Part shown: positions 26,773 through 38,120 of the stretch, piece by piece
Position numbering within the stretch: position 1 is the first letter of the stretch
How the letters are laid out: each line of letters starts with the position of its first letter
NCBI GenBank assembly: GCA_900239685.1
Contig: OENT01000095.1
Span: forward strand, 1 to 64,000
DNA length: 64,000 bases
Source of the DNA: Rotaria macrura
Taxonomy: Eukaryota; Rotifera; Eurotatoria; Philodinida; Philodinidae
Direction: 5' to 3'
Notes under the pieces: model-generated
What the model was told of the DNA's origin: nothing
Database searches by the model: none
What the model saw: only the letters and a program-made list of their open reading frames with translations
Translations under genes and position numbers: made by a program

Positions 26773-29459
26773 TCATAATCAAGATACTTTTTACATTCAT
26801 ATCCAATAGCAACTAGTCCTTTAGCTTTATAAATTGATCATAAACATTTTGTTTACTTCACATTTCACTTGTCATCGATTTTTCTCTGAAAACTATACTC
26901 TCCAATGATAGAAAGATGAAATTATTTTAAAATGAGAGGAAGCAATAAACACACTTATATGTATATAGATGGGATGTGTTTTGTTGGAAATATTTTTCCA
27001 AATAACTACAACTGAACGAGGTTCGAAATTCTTCTGTAAGATCAGCATGTATTCAATTTGATCGATTCATTCTCATTAGCAGAAATGTTAATATTCATAC
27101 CGATATGCGTTCAAGTCTCTAATTTGACCTTTACTGAAATTGAACATACTATTCCGTATGCATTCACTAATTTATAACTTATTGACTGAATTGAATACAG
27201 TTTTCTAATTATGTTTATATCATGCCTTGTACAGCACGAAAAACTGTGAGTTTTAGATGCCTTTGAAAGCTTGTATCGTGTCATTCATTTTAAATTTTAA
27301 TTGAAAACGAAAAGTTGACAGTATTCCTTGTCGAACCGTTGCTCGACTATCTGAAATACACGAATAAATAAGAAATGGGTTTTCAGAAAGCCGCCATCGT
27401 ATCATCATGAATTCACTTTTTTCGTTTTTAACTGACTCAGTACTGATGAAAGCAAAATCAAATCAATTTAAACGTTTTCTTTAAATTAAATAAGGCAAAA
27501 ATTCTTAGAAACATCCAACTTTGATATTTTAAAACATATCTTTCTAAGTACATAATTTATCCTATGAATGAATTTTATAATCGAATTTTGAGCTGTTTTT
27601 CAATGAATCGAAAAGACATGAACTGCCGTTTTGTAAGTCATACAAATATGTCTGCTTTATTTGTTGCGATTCGACTTTAATTGAGACGATTATTAGTCAC
27701 ACAGGAGTGCCGGTGAAACAAATATGTTTCGATGATGATAATTCTCATTATAATCAAAGTGCGAATGCAACCAAAACATATTAAAACAATATGGAAGACG
27801 GCTCTGCAATTGTTGACATTATCATCTATATTCAGTGTAGCCTTCGCTCTATTAATGACTTTTTTATTTTCAGTGGATAGATTCATTTTCTCTAATTATA
27901 TAATGCAGACATTAATTCCATGTCAGTAGATATCATCAAGATATTGTTGATGTTGATAGCAATCAGATCAATAGTTTCAATGAAGAATACAATATTTTAT
28001 AGTCACTTAAAACTTGCGGGAAACAACATGCTGTTACCACTCATATGCTATAAGTTTTAGATGACAAAAATCGATTAAAGATCCATTTGATAATGGCTTT
28101 GTAATGCTTTGATATGATTTCTCTGGTGAAAAAAAAAGAACTTTCGAGTATCAAAACATATAGAACAGATGAAACAGAATCGAATCTGATAAAATTGATG
28201 AATATTCAAGAGACTTTTGATTAGAAATTATATAGGTAACGGACGATGTCCAGAACTTCTTATTAGCGCCAAAGCATGTCGTGGGAAATTTATTTTTCTT
28301 GAGAGTTCGCATCATACAAGATTAGATAATGAAATCAAAAGCTTGTTGTACTTTCAATTGAGATGTATGTTTTTCCATTGACTGAGACAAAAAATGATTA
28401 GACTTTGTTCATCACTAAGTACAAATAACATAAGGAAACGGGCAAAACACACGACTATGCATCGAAATTTCAATAGTATGAATCGATAGTGTGTTGTGAA
28501 ACATGTAAAGAAACAAGTGATAAAGAAGAAATGGAGAACTTTTTTTCAGATATTTTTTCTATATTCACAGGTCATTTCATATTTATCGTATTTTCGTTGT
28601 ATAGTAGAGCGAAAAAAGATACAGCTACATTCAAATGATCAAACATGTTACTAGATAAAGAGACAGTGGAATTTCATCAAGCAATAGCCGTTCGAATAGA
28701 TTTTAGAATTTATGCTGATAAGTGTTGATTCAGTCGAAACATACACTAATTCCATATTTTTCCTAAACTTTTTTCTAATCAACCTCAAAACTATTTCTTT
28801 TATGTTCGCGTAAAATTTTCTACTTTTACTCTTCGTTTTAATAGTATTAAAACTAAAATGGGTTTAAACTAGAATATTCACAAAGAAAATGTTTTCTTGT
28901 TTCAATTTCTCTTTCGATCGTCTAAGGCGATTTAAATCAGTAAGTAGTAAATAATATTTCTTTTTCTAAATAAACTGTTTCTTTTCTTTTTCTCTAAATA
29001 TTTTCAAACGTTGAGTAGAAATGGTACCATTGAGTAAAGATATTCAATTTTTTTCTCTCAATATGTAAAGTGCGTGATCAAGGTTGTTGCCGTTCACACT
29101 TATTATTTTTAGTATTACTTTTAAAAAATTCAAATTCTGGAAGAATGATTCACACACACATATATATATATATAGAGAGAGAGAGAGACAGACGAACGTG
29201 CAAGTTGAGAACAAAAGTGTATAGCAATACACGGATTTCTTCTTTTTTTCTTTTTGTGTGTTTGTATGTGTACTTCTACATCTTAATCTAAACTGATGTA
29301 AACGTCCGCCAATCGCCTAGACAACGTGTAACCATAATTTTTCTCTTGAAATAAATCAATACCATTCACGAAGCTTGCGTATACCGGAGAGCATTCTTAA
29401 TAGTTCACGGATAAATATGTACGTATACAAATTCAACAGTATTTTCATATTTATTTCAG
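26773..29459. other. Intergenic and TPPP upstream flank, no gene seen
   Basis: AT-rich with no supported coding frame. CA/TA/GA dinucleotide runs lie at about 29151-29190. The last bases before 29460 (tatttatttcag) look like a splice acceptor, suggesting that the TPPP message has a non-coding first exon somewhere in this stretch. Confidence 0.5.
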
Positions 29460-29481
29460 ATATTACTTTTAATAAAGCACA

Positions 29482-30148
29482 ATGGCAGCAGGTGGTAGTG
29501 GTAGTTTAAAAGAAGCTTTTGATAAATACTCAAGGTTCGGTAAAACGGAAGCACAATTGAAAGAAAAGGATATTCGTATTGATTCAAAAAATATTCAAAA
29601 AATGATGAAAGACGCAGGTGTTGTTGATGCCAAATACACAACACAATTACTTGATAATGATATATCACGTGTTCTCGGCAAACTTACAAGTGGAGGAACG
29701 TATACCAAGGGAATGTAAGTAGAAACAAGAAAATTTCAATCGATCAAATTGATGTTTTTATTATAAACATCTATTCTAGTAAAACCTTTGAATTGCAAGG
29801 TTTCAAACAACTAATTGAGCAAGTTGCTGCATCAAAGAAATCATCAAATGACCAAATCATATCACAGATCAATTCTACAGGTGGCCCAAGTTTAGGTGGT
29901 GTTACAGTAAGATACCGATGAAGATGCAAAGCAAGACAATGATTTCTAATTGTCTTTATATTTAGACTACAGCGAATAGAGGTATTACAGATCGCATGAC
30001 CGATGCTAGTCAATATACAGGTTCACACAAAGAACGTTTTGATGCTGATGGCCATGGCAAAGGCAAAGACGGTCGTGTTGACGATGCTAAAAATACGGGT
30101 TACGTGGGCAACTACAAAGGAGAAGGCACTTATGATAAAAAGCATTAA
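29482..30148 (+). CDS. TPPP: Tubulin polymerization-promoting protein (p25-alpha family)
   Basis: Three exons, 29482-29714, 29780-29906 and 29966-30148, sum to 543 nt and encode 180 residues, close to the 176 of human TPPP3. The N-terminal part has the p25-alpha helical core ([18 protein letters not shown], then [10 protein letters not shown]). The C-terminal part carries the family GxGxGxxGR motif as GHGKGKDGR, followed by [16 protein letters not shown], matching the conserved GYV..YK..GTYDKK ending. TPPP proteins bind tubulin, bundle microtubules and occur in ciliated and neural cells. The start is the ATG at the head of the conserved domain, with a likely 5' UTR acceptor about 22 bases upstream. 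AATAAA at 154 (30154-30159) follows the stop almost at once. It lies upstream of the bZIP gene on the same strand. Confidence 0.95.
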
Positions 30149-30199
30149 ATTTAAATAAACTGTTCAAATCTGAACACAAACTTTAAAACCTATAGCTAG

Positions 30200-30242
<43 letters not shown>

Positions 30243-30405
30243 TAAACATGCATGTGTGTTTTTATGCTGAATATGTAACTCACTATTGTCTATATTATGA
30301 ATTTCATTTATAAAATAAAAATAGACTAATCAGTATCGAAAGGTTTGTATTGATCAACGCAGACTGTTGACTGTGCTCCTATTTCAGAACATTTATGTTT
30401 GAGTA

Positions 30406-30413
30406 TGACGTCG
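30406..30413. promoter_or_regulatory. CRE-like site (TGACGTCG)
   Basis: Seven of eight bases match the CREB/ATF site TGACGTCA. It lies 33 bp before the TATA-like sequence at 30446-30453, an arrangement like that of vertebrate FOS and ATF3 promoters. Assignment to the downstream bZIP gene is inferred. Confidence 0.5.
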
Positions 30414-30445
30414 ATGAAATAGTCGATGGTTTATTTTTGTTAGTC

Positions 30446-30453
30446 TATATAAG
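30446..30453 (+). promoter_or_regulatory. TATA-like box (TATATAAG) of the bZIP gene
   Basis: A TATATAAG lies about 300 bp after the TPPP stop and 33 bp after a CRE-like site. It would place a start site near 30475-30480. AT-rich DNA yields such matches by chance, so the call rests on the neighbouring CREs. Confidence 0.4.
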
Positions 30454-30523
30454 AAAAGAAGGCACTATCGGTCATGTTTTTTCTTCTTAGTTTTTCTCGT
30501 GATACTTATGCATCGATACATAC

Positions 30524-30531
30524 TGACGTCA
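30524..30531. promoter_or_regulatory. Perfect CRE palindrome (TGACGTCA)
   Basis: Exact eight-base CREB/ATF palindrome, 71 bp downstream of the TATA-like sequence and 743 bp before the bZIP ATG. Confidence 0.55.
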
Positions 30532-30828
30532 GAATAAAAGGAAGAAAAAAATAAAATAAAAAGTCTTACTCATCTATTTGACTATCGAGTAGCAACGATA
30601 AACACACGTCTTTTTTTGCTCTTGATACTTACATGCATATATAGTCGCATAAAGCAAAGAGTTGTTTTTTTTTACTTGTCATGACATGTTTTATTTTTCT
30701 TCGGATGAGAATTGCACTCTCCCATAAAACAGAATAAAAAGAAAATATTTACATTCTCTCTGTCTATATATGCTCGGTGTAGTTATACGATAAGTTTCAG
30801 TTGATAAAATACTTTCTGAGACAACACA

Positions 30829-30836
30829 TGACGTCA
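30829..30836. promoter_or_regulatory. Perfect CRE palindrome (TGACGTCA)
   Basis: Second exact CREB/ATF palindrome, 438 bp before the bZIP ATG, probably in the 5' UTR intron or promoter. Confidence 0.55.
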
Positions 30837-31273
30837 CTTTCTTTGATAGAAAAAAAACTACTGATAACATCGTTGGATAATAAACTTCATACATTGATAT
30901 CTTGAAGTAGTTCCTTCTCCATAAATTGAGTTTTTCCAGTATATTGATACTAAACAATTACATCAAATGATTTACACGAACAACCAAGATATTATAGGAA
31001 ATAATTTTTATGTATGAAATTCTTCGAGTTTTTTACTTTCACATAATCAATATTTCTATTACGTTCATCTTTTACTTCGCAACGAGCCATTCTATGTAAA
31101 CAGAACAATACACAATTTACTTCCATTATTTTCTTTCTCTGTTCGTTCTTCCTAGCTGTTACGATTGGGAAAAACCAACTTTGTTTAGTCGATAAATTGA
31201 ATTCATTCATAGTATTTTTTTCATTTCTACTTTAGTTATTAATCAAGCTGTCGACATCACGACATCATTAAAA

Positions 31274-32318
31274 ATGCTATCTAGATTTGATAACATTGAC
31301 TCAATAGTTAACTATTTACGCGAACCTTCATTATCATCACCAATGGTTAAGTCAACAGCAACGACGAGTTCTTTTATGACCCAAGATAAATCGCAATCAT
31401 CAAAAGAACAAACAGCGAGCAAAAACTTACCAAATTTGATGAATGCAAATTCATCTGATACTCGTAATATACAGTCACAAATCGAAGGAAATATACAAAT
31501 CTTACCAAAAGGCCGTGTGAGGTATACAAAAACAAAGTATTTCTCAAAGTTTTAATCATTTATTTATTTGTCTGAAATGCTTTAGATACGGACCAATAAC
31601 AATTAATCCTCGCAAACAACCATCGAAAACATTATATACTGGCCGTCGTTCAAAGTATGAAGTTTTATCTGGTGATGAGGAAGAAAAACGTCGAGATCGT
31701 CGTGAACGTAATCGCATTGCAGCAACAAAATGTCGCGAAAAACGTGAAACTGTTTTGACTCATCTTGAAGGTGAACATGAGAAAGAATTCGATAAAAATC
31801 AGCGTCTTTTAAAAATGGTTGAAGTTTTACAACAGCAAAAAAATGATCTTGAACAAGTTTTAGAGAATCATCTAAACGAATGTTCACTAATAAATAATTT
31901 TTCGTCATTATCCCAATCGACAATGATCTTTGGTGATACGGCATTTCTTTCATCAATTATTGATTACTCGCCGCCGCCACCACCACGTCTATCGTCCGTT
32001 CAACAACCGGTTCTATATGATGATGAAGAAGATTTAAGCCATATACTTGACTCTGATCCTATACTAACAAATACAGCATACAATACCGAGGATTCGAGTT
32101 CACTAATAATTTCCAAACAACAGACAATAGCAATGACAAGTAGCAGTATTGACCGGCTTATAAATGGTTTAAAATCACCAACAATATCCATGGAAAACAC
32201 TGGTAATCATTCAATTTTATTCAATTCAGCTATTGGTTCGACATGTGCTAAACAACATTCGAATTCAAGTGAAGATGAGTCAATGGCATCTGCTCGTGCA
32301 AATCCTTTCGTTTTTTAA
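31274..32318 (+). CDS. bZIP transcription factor, Fos/ATF3/JDP2-like
   Basis: Two exons, 31274-31521 and 31586-32318, sum to 981 nt and encode 326 residues. The bZIP domain lies at about 115-179: the basic region EEKRRDRRERNRIAATKCRE carries the N-x-x-A-A-x-x-C-R signature (N125, A128, A129, C132, R133). The zipper has Leu at heptad positions 143, 157, 164 and 171, and Glu at 150, and ends LEQVLENHLNEC, which resembles the ...L..H...C end of Fos and ATF3 zippers. Such factors bind AP-1/CRE DNA as dimers in the nucleus. The N-terminal 80 residues are Ser/Thr-rich; the C-terminal 145 hold SPPPPPR and acidic stretches. Whether it is Fos- or ATF3-type cannot be settled by eye. The only intron splits the codon just before the basic domain. 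The 3' flank has several ATTTA motifs, typical of short-lived mRNAs. Confidence 0.9.
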
Positions 32319-35300
32319 ATATTTACAATTTGGTGACACATCTTTTAAAAAAAGAAGCCGAAAAACAATATTCTCATTCAATGTAATTTCTCTCTTTTTT
32401 TTTCTTTTCTAGTCTTTCTCTCACGTATGGCAATTATTTACGAACTTTTTTTCCACATGCGTTTCACCTTATTTATGATTACTGTGACTAGACATTGTGT
32501 GACTGCATTCATGTCCTTAATTAATCAAGTAGTTCGCTTATGATTTGTTCCTGTGTATACATGATATTCCAAATATTTTGGTTTTCTTTACTTTTGTTTA
32601 TATTAATATAGTCTATACATAAATATTTACGTATAATCTGCCTACCAACAATTAAATATGAAAATTAGGAATACGATCGTCTATTCATTTGAATTTTTTT
32701 ATTATATTTTTATGCATAGAATCGACACATTTTCATTGTGAATTTATATAAAGAAATAATAAAGAGACACGTACTCGAATTTACCTTGAAATCATCCGGA
32801 TAGATGCAATCCTATTCATCGTGATATCTACAATTTATTTCATGCATAGTATTTCATAATAGTTTTCTGTTTATTTTAATCATCTAAGGTTGACTAAAAA
32901 TCACAGATTCAATAAACAATGAACATTAACTTAGTTTCAATGTCTGCTACTGATGATTGACCTACGATCGTATGCATTCATTCAATATGAATTCGTGCAA
33001 TAAAAACTATCTATTGAATTCATCTGGTATTTATAAAATCAACACTAGTCACACCTTATTTTTATACGTTATTGAAGAGACATTCTTTTACATTTATAAA
33101 AAGGTCGAATCCGTTTTCCGTTGAATTCGTTTTATCAAAATCACATATTGACTATTATTTGCAACATGTTAACGAAACATAGTTCACTTGACAGACTAAA
33201 GCTTAATCTTGGATTGTTCCAGATTTTTACTGGAACTAATAAATTATTCTATAGAAAAACAAATAAATCCCTCTTTAATACACAGCATTATGTAAATGAT
33301 TATTTCTATTCCTAGAGTGAGCAAAACTTGACCAGCAACGTGACATCTTGTTTTCATTCGGTGGATTGTTTTAATTTTACAAGCATAGAAATAGATTATA
33401 GTTCAGAGAGATTCTATTCCAAACTAAATTCAACTTCTCATTTTTTTTAATTTTCATTCCCATTATTCTTCGCTAAAATCAATTTCAAACAAATAGAACT
33501 GTCGTTGAAATCAAAAATTAAAAGAAAGAATATTAACGTTTCCTATGTTAGATAAAATGAAATCCATCGTTTGAATCAAGAACAAAACATATTCCAATAT
33601 TACCTGACTTAAATACATTTCACGCATGTAAGAGACTAATTTGATAGAAATGCAGTAGTGATTCATAGTTGTAAAATGTTTCTTTACCTGTTACACTCGA
33701 TATTTCTCGATTCTCGCGTGTTTTGAGATCTTTGAAAGTAAAGTCTATCATAAAAGTTCATTTCTGCTCGATTAAATCTTTAATGTTTAAGTTGATATTG
33801 AGATCATATTTTTCAGCAAAATTAATATCAAAAGTCAGAAGATAGTCAAAGAATATTCTGGTGAAAACAACAAAAATAGTATTGCTCACTTCTAATCGAT
33901 ATGCAACTCATATAAGATTTGTACCATAATTACATGTGTGAGATGGGATCGGTTCGACAGAATCGATATAATCTTTTAATTCGAGTTCAATGGATTTTGT
34001 CAGTTAGACATAGAAAGAAAAAACTATAATAGTACAGTAAATACATATTGCTCGTAACTTTTATATTATCTCACATATTTCATTTTATTTGCTTTAAAAG
34101 TTAAGAAAGTTATAGTACAGTAAAAGAATCTAATACATAATCTGAACTCTTTGTTTTCTCTAAGTCTTACTTTCTCTTAGTTGCTTTTGTTCGATTTGTT
34201 GTTACTCATATAAAAATCACTTCTACCCAAATTAACATATAAGATAAACTTCGCTTTATCTCAACTCTGTTTGCTTGAACAATATGTAAAATTTATTGGG
34301 TTCAGTTCGCTAAAGATTTTTTCATAATTCTTGTTCATAGTTGCCGTGTATTTATGTACGCCTAATAATGAATCGTCCATTGTTCAGAAAAATTTTGTTT
34401 AATATATTAATACTTACGATTCAGTTATTATGCTGAGAGAACTTGATTGACAACATCAGTGTACTGTAATTTTCATACTGTATAACCGAACATGTAATAA
34501 ATTTAGATTACATATATTCTTTAAGAAAGATTTAGTGATCACCGATAAAATGGCATGTAACTGTCTTCATATTTGTCGTACAGATATTTTTTTATTATAT
34601 TTCATGAATTAAAACAAGTTATTATAATGAACTTGGATTTCTATATAAATCTTGAAAGAAATTTTCAAAATATGACAAAAATGAACTGGAATACTCTTTT
34701 AGATAATCTAATCTTTCTCTAGAAATTTTTCTTGTTTATTGAATATGATTTTTTACTAAGCATCTTGCAAACATTACTTTCTAAATTATCTCATAACGAG
34801 GATTCTCTTCGGAATGATTAACGTAGATGTAGTGCTGATCGGGAAAAGCCATCAGTTTGGTGGGGTCTATTAAGGAATACGTTGCTGACGAGATCAAGTA
34901 CTTAGTTGTTAAAAAACACAACAAAACTGTAAAAATAGAATTATCTACTGAATTTTATATCATTAATTACTTAGAATGTTATTGATCGTAAAAATAAAGA
35001 TTTCAAATGAATTGCCCATCAGATGCAATTAAATTATTTTGATTTTAATGTTGATAATTAACTGCTAGCGATCGAATGTGATCCAAAGATTATAGAATTT
35101 CGTTTTCGTATCAAATCATTGCAGTAAAGATAATAGATCTCTAGTAGATAAGCAGTTCTTATTTCTCAAATTTTACACACTCTTTTAAATATAGTATGAC
35201 TTTCAGAACACCGTGTTTGATTATAAAATCTTCTCATATTAGTTAGCAATTTTATTTTTTCTCATTGTAAAATACAAGGGTTTATTAATAGGATGAAAAG

Positions 35301-35556
35301 AATTCTCAATCAATATCTATACCTTGGATGATCTTTGCTTTTTGTTCAACCATCACAGAATACAGTTAAATGAACGAATCAATGACATTTTGCTGAATAT
35401 TTTTATTTTTATCGAAAACTTCAGTTGACAAAAACAAATATTGGAGTAGACATGAAAAATTCATACTTCAGTTTTTCTGTTTGTCTACGACACAATTCCC
35501 ATATAGAAGATGTTATTTAAGCAAAAGGTAGACGACAAAAATTAAAGAAAATTATC
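32319..35556. other. 3' flank of the bZIP gene and intergenic DNA, no gene seen
   Basis: Very AT-rich. The first few hundred bases contain repeated ATTTA-type motifs and AATAAA-like sequences that would serve the bZIP 3' UTR. No open frame shows family features. Confidence 0.55.
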
Positions 35557-36965
35557 CTAATGGATTCGTGATCCATAGCCAAATGTTGATTTGATACTTT
35601 CCAAATAGAAACGTTTCCAACCTTCCTAAAATATTTCCCAAGAAAAGAAATTAAAAAAAATATGATTTATTGAAATTAGAAGATCTTCAACAAACCATTG
35701 TATTGTCATAAAATTGACTGGGTACACCTCTTTGCTGTATAACAAGTTTTGTTTGGTCAGACTCATCATAGAATAATAATGAAACATGAGAATAATGATC
35801 ACTTGGCCATGATTTAAAACGCCATAACATGTCGATACGATCGTAAGGTACGATATCAACGAAACGTCCTGTTATATTATCACTCAATAATGAAAAAAAG
35901 CCTCCTTTCCGAGCATCGTACTGTGACACACTATTTTGTGTAAATGCCTTCACTTTGTTCATATCACAAAACGCTTGAAATAATTCTACTTTCGTACACT
36001 TGAATGTATCATTAATTTTTAAATCTTGCATATTCATGATCGATGTTTTATTTTGATTCAATGGTGTTTGTGTATGGATAACAGTTTTTGTATTTTTTAT
36101 AGATGACGTTGATTGTGTTTTGGTGTTAGTTGACGAATTTTTCGTTGGTAATATAAGACCTTGAGAAAATTCTTCTTTTAGTAAACGTATATACTCTTCT
36201 AGTTTATGTCGTATTAATGGTTCGCCTTCTTTTTTCATGATTTCTTTTAGTTTTTCACCTTTAGATTTATCAGCAAAAAATGTTATCAAAACTTCATGAA
36301 TTTCATTTTCATCAGATAAATTCGGTATTTCGAATGAACCTTCATATGTTGTTCGATTTTCTCCTTTTAAACTGGATCCTTCCCATTTACCTTCGATATG
36401 CCATTCATACTAAAACAACAAGAATCATTCAGATATATTATGTGTCAAGAATTTGTTAGATAATGCACATTCGTCAATTGCCATAGAGTTTGATGTTAGT
36501 TTAGAGTCTCCACGCAGCCAGAGACATGCACATGTAGTTATGAGGAACATTTTTATAATCTCGTACGAACGAGATCTTCTTACATCTATATATTAGAATC
36601 AATGTGCTAGTCAATGTTTACATAATGTGTCCATGATTCTTAGACTGAAAGAATTTTGTCTTACTTACGAGAAAGACAAGTTTGGCTTTTCGATTATTAG
36701 CAGATGCTTCACCCGAACAGGTTTTTAATTCTTTGATTTCACAAGAGTATTCTTCATTTTCAATTTTAAGTCCAACTAATAAATCATTTAACTTGTCTTT
36801 TGACCATTGCGTAGCATTCTTTTCTTTCCAATGCCAATTATTTGGATTTACAGCTGGAAATTATGAATTAAAATTATCGAAAATATTATTAGTATTTTTT
36901 GTTGGCCTACCATCGGGGCGGTCTTCTACTATCCAACGAGGATCTCCTTTTCCCCACTCAGCCAT
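35557..36965 (-). CDS. AHSA1: Activator of Hsp90 ATPase (AHSA1/Aha1)
   Basis: Exons 36965-36911, 36853-36669, 36409-35696 and 35625-35557 sum to 1023 nt and encode 340 residues (human AHSA1 338). The protein opens MAEWGKGDPRWIVEDRPDG and NWHWKEKNATQWSKDKL, the N-terminal domain that contacts the Hsp90 middle domain. It continues through EIPNLSDENEIHEV to the C-terminal START-like domain (FCDMNKVKAFTQ, GRFVDIVPYDRIDMLWRFKSW) and ends EGWKRFYLESIKSTFGYG, the conserved tail. Aha1 is a cytosolic co-chaperone that stimulates Hsp90 ATP hydrolysis. The last 23 codons are in a separate exon: the frame of exon 3 would otherwise stop two codons after the junction, and the donor there is the unusual GTTTGT. 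The joined phase is exact. A Thr/Asn/Lys-rich linker lies between the domains. Confidence 0.95.
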
Positions 36966-38120
36966 CGAACGCCACGTATGTCTTTCGTTATGGTCGAATT
37001 CATCGATCGCAGTACAGCAGATTGACTTTAACGTTAGACAGATTTACACATGATTGGTCGTCCGTAGAACAAATGATATTTATAAATTTTTTTATGCTTC
37101 TCTTCGTAAAGGATAGATGAGACATCTATTGTAACTGGAAGGGAATTTGTTGACTCGAATGATGACTATATTTGCGATTAATATGTCAAAATCGAATCGG
37201 ATTATATTCTTGTTTAGATGTGTTTAGCAAGATAGATAAATTGATTGAAGCTTCTATGAAGTTGTGATTCGTACTCCATGTCTGTTGTTGTTTTCTTCTT
37301 TAAAACCTTTTAAGGAAATTGAAAGATTTCATTTCATTGAGTATGGCGTTTCTTTCACAAAAGCATGTATAATTAATCAACTCTCTATCGCATAAAATAT
37401 CCCAATGTCTCTTGCATTCCTTTTCTCTCGCAAACTTACTCACAGGGACCTTTAAATCTAGTTTGCGATCCGGAAAAATGCTTAAGCATCTCTCTTATGT
37501 TTCGATCTAGTCGGCTGACATTTTTTGACTAGCGAAAGAGTGCTAATCATTCATATTGGTAAGAAAAAAAACCTACTCGCAAAGCTCTAATTGAACATGC
37601 ACGTACAGCTACCAACCGTTGCCTAGTAAAGAAGAAAATCGATAACTTGCATTGAGTTAACTTTACAATATCATTTATAGAATTTCACAGTAAAACATAT
37701 TTTATCTTAAGAGTTCCTTTAGATTAGGGCGTCACAGTCATTCATAATCTGAACACTAAATGAAATACTCTAGTTTTTCACATTTTCTAAATATTACGCT
37801 TCGAAGGTATGTATAAAGATAATTAGTACTTTTATGACGGCAACTTTTTCTCATTTTTTTGACGTCCAGATCTAATTAATATACGAGGTTTATTTGCTGG
37901 TGAAAAGAAAAACAGACTATTCAACACACGTTAGGCAGCAACAAAGAAACTTTTCTTTCCCTTACTAAACTATTGTATCCGTAAAACATCACATAAATAC
38001 ATGTATACAAAATTAATTCCAATCTAAAAACGTTAAATCTTTATTTTCAGCTGTATAAAGTTCGATCTATCTATTTTTATTATAAAAAATACTTCGATTT
38101 TCGTACATGCATTTGAATCA
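36966..38120. other. Intergenic region between divergent AHSA1 and the repeat-protein gene
   Basis: AT-rich, no coding frame supported. It must hold the upstream regions of two divergent genes. A heat-shock-element-like sequence is annotated at 37247-37260. A splice-acceptor-like ttattttcag occurs at about 38041-38050, before the repeat-protein ATG. Confidence 0.5.
37247..37260. promoter_or_regulatory. Heat-shock-element-like sequence
   Basis: GAAGCTTC followed after three bases by GAA: two inverted nGAAn pentamers in canonical spacing plus a third one base too far. It lies 282 bp upstream of the AHSA1 ATG, a gene that is heat-inducible in yeast and mammals. Such short matches arise by chance, so this is weak. 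Confidence 0.25.

Larger units (their letters stand above)
30149..31273. other. TPPP-bZIP intergenic region
   Basis: Starts with the TPPP 3' flank and a TA repeat (about 30191-30239), then holds a TATA-like sequence and three CRE-type sites annotated separately. A likely 3' splice site (ctactttag before ttattaatc, about 31226-31234) precedes the bZIP ATG, so a non-coding bZIP exon probably lies further upstream in this stretch. Confidence 0.5.
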
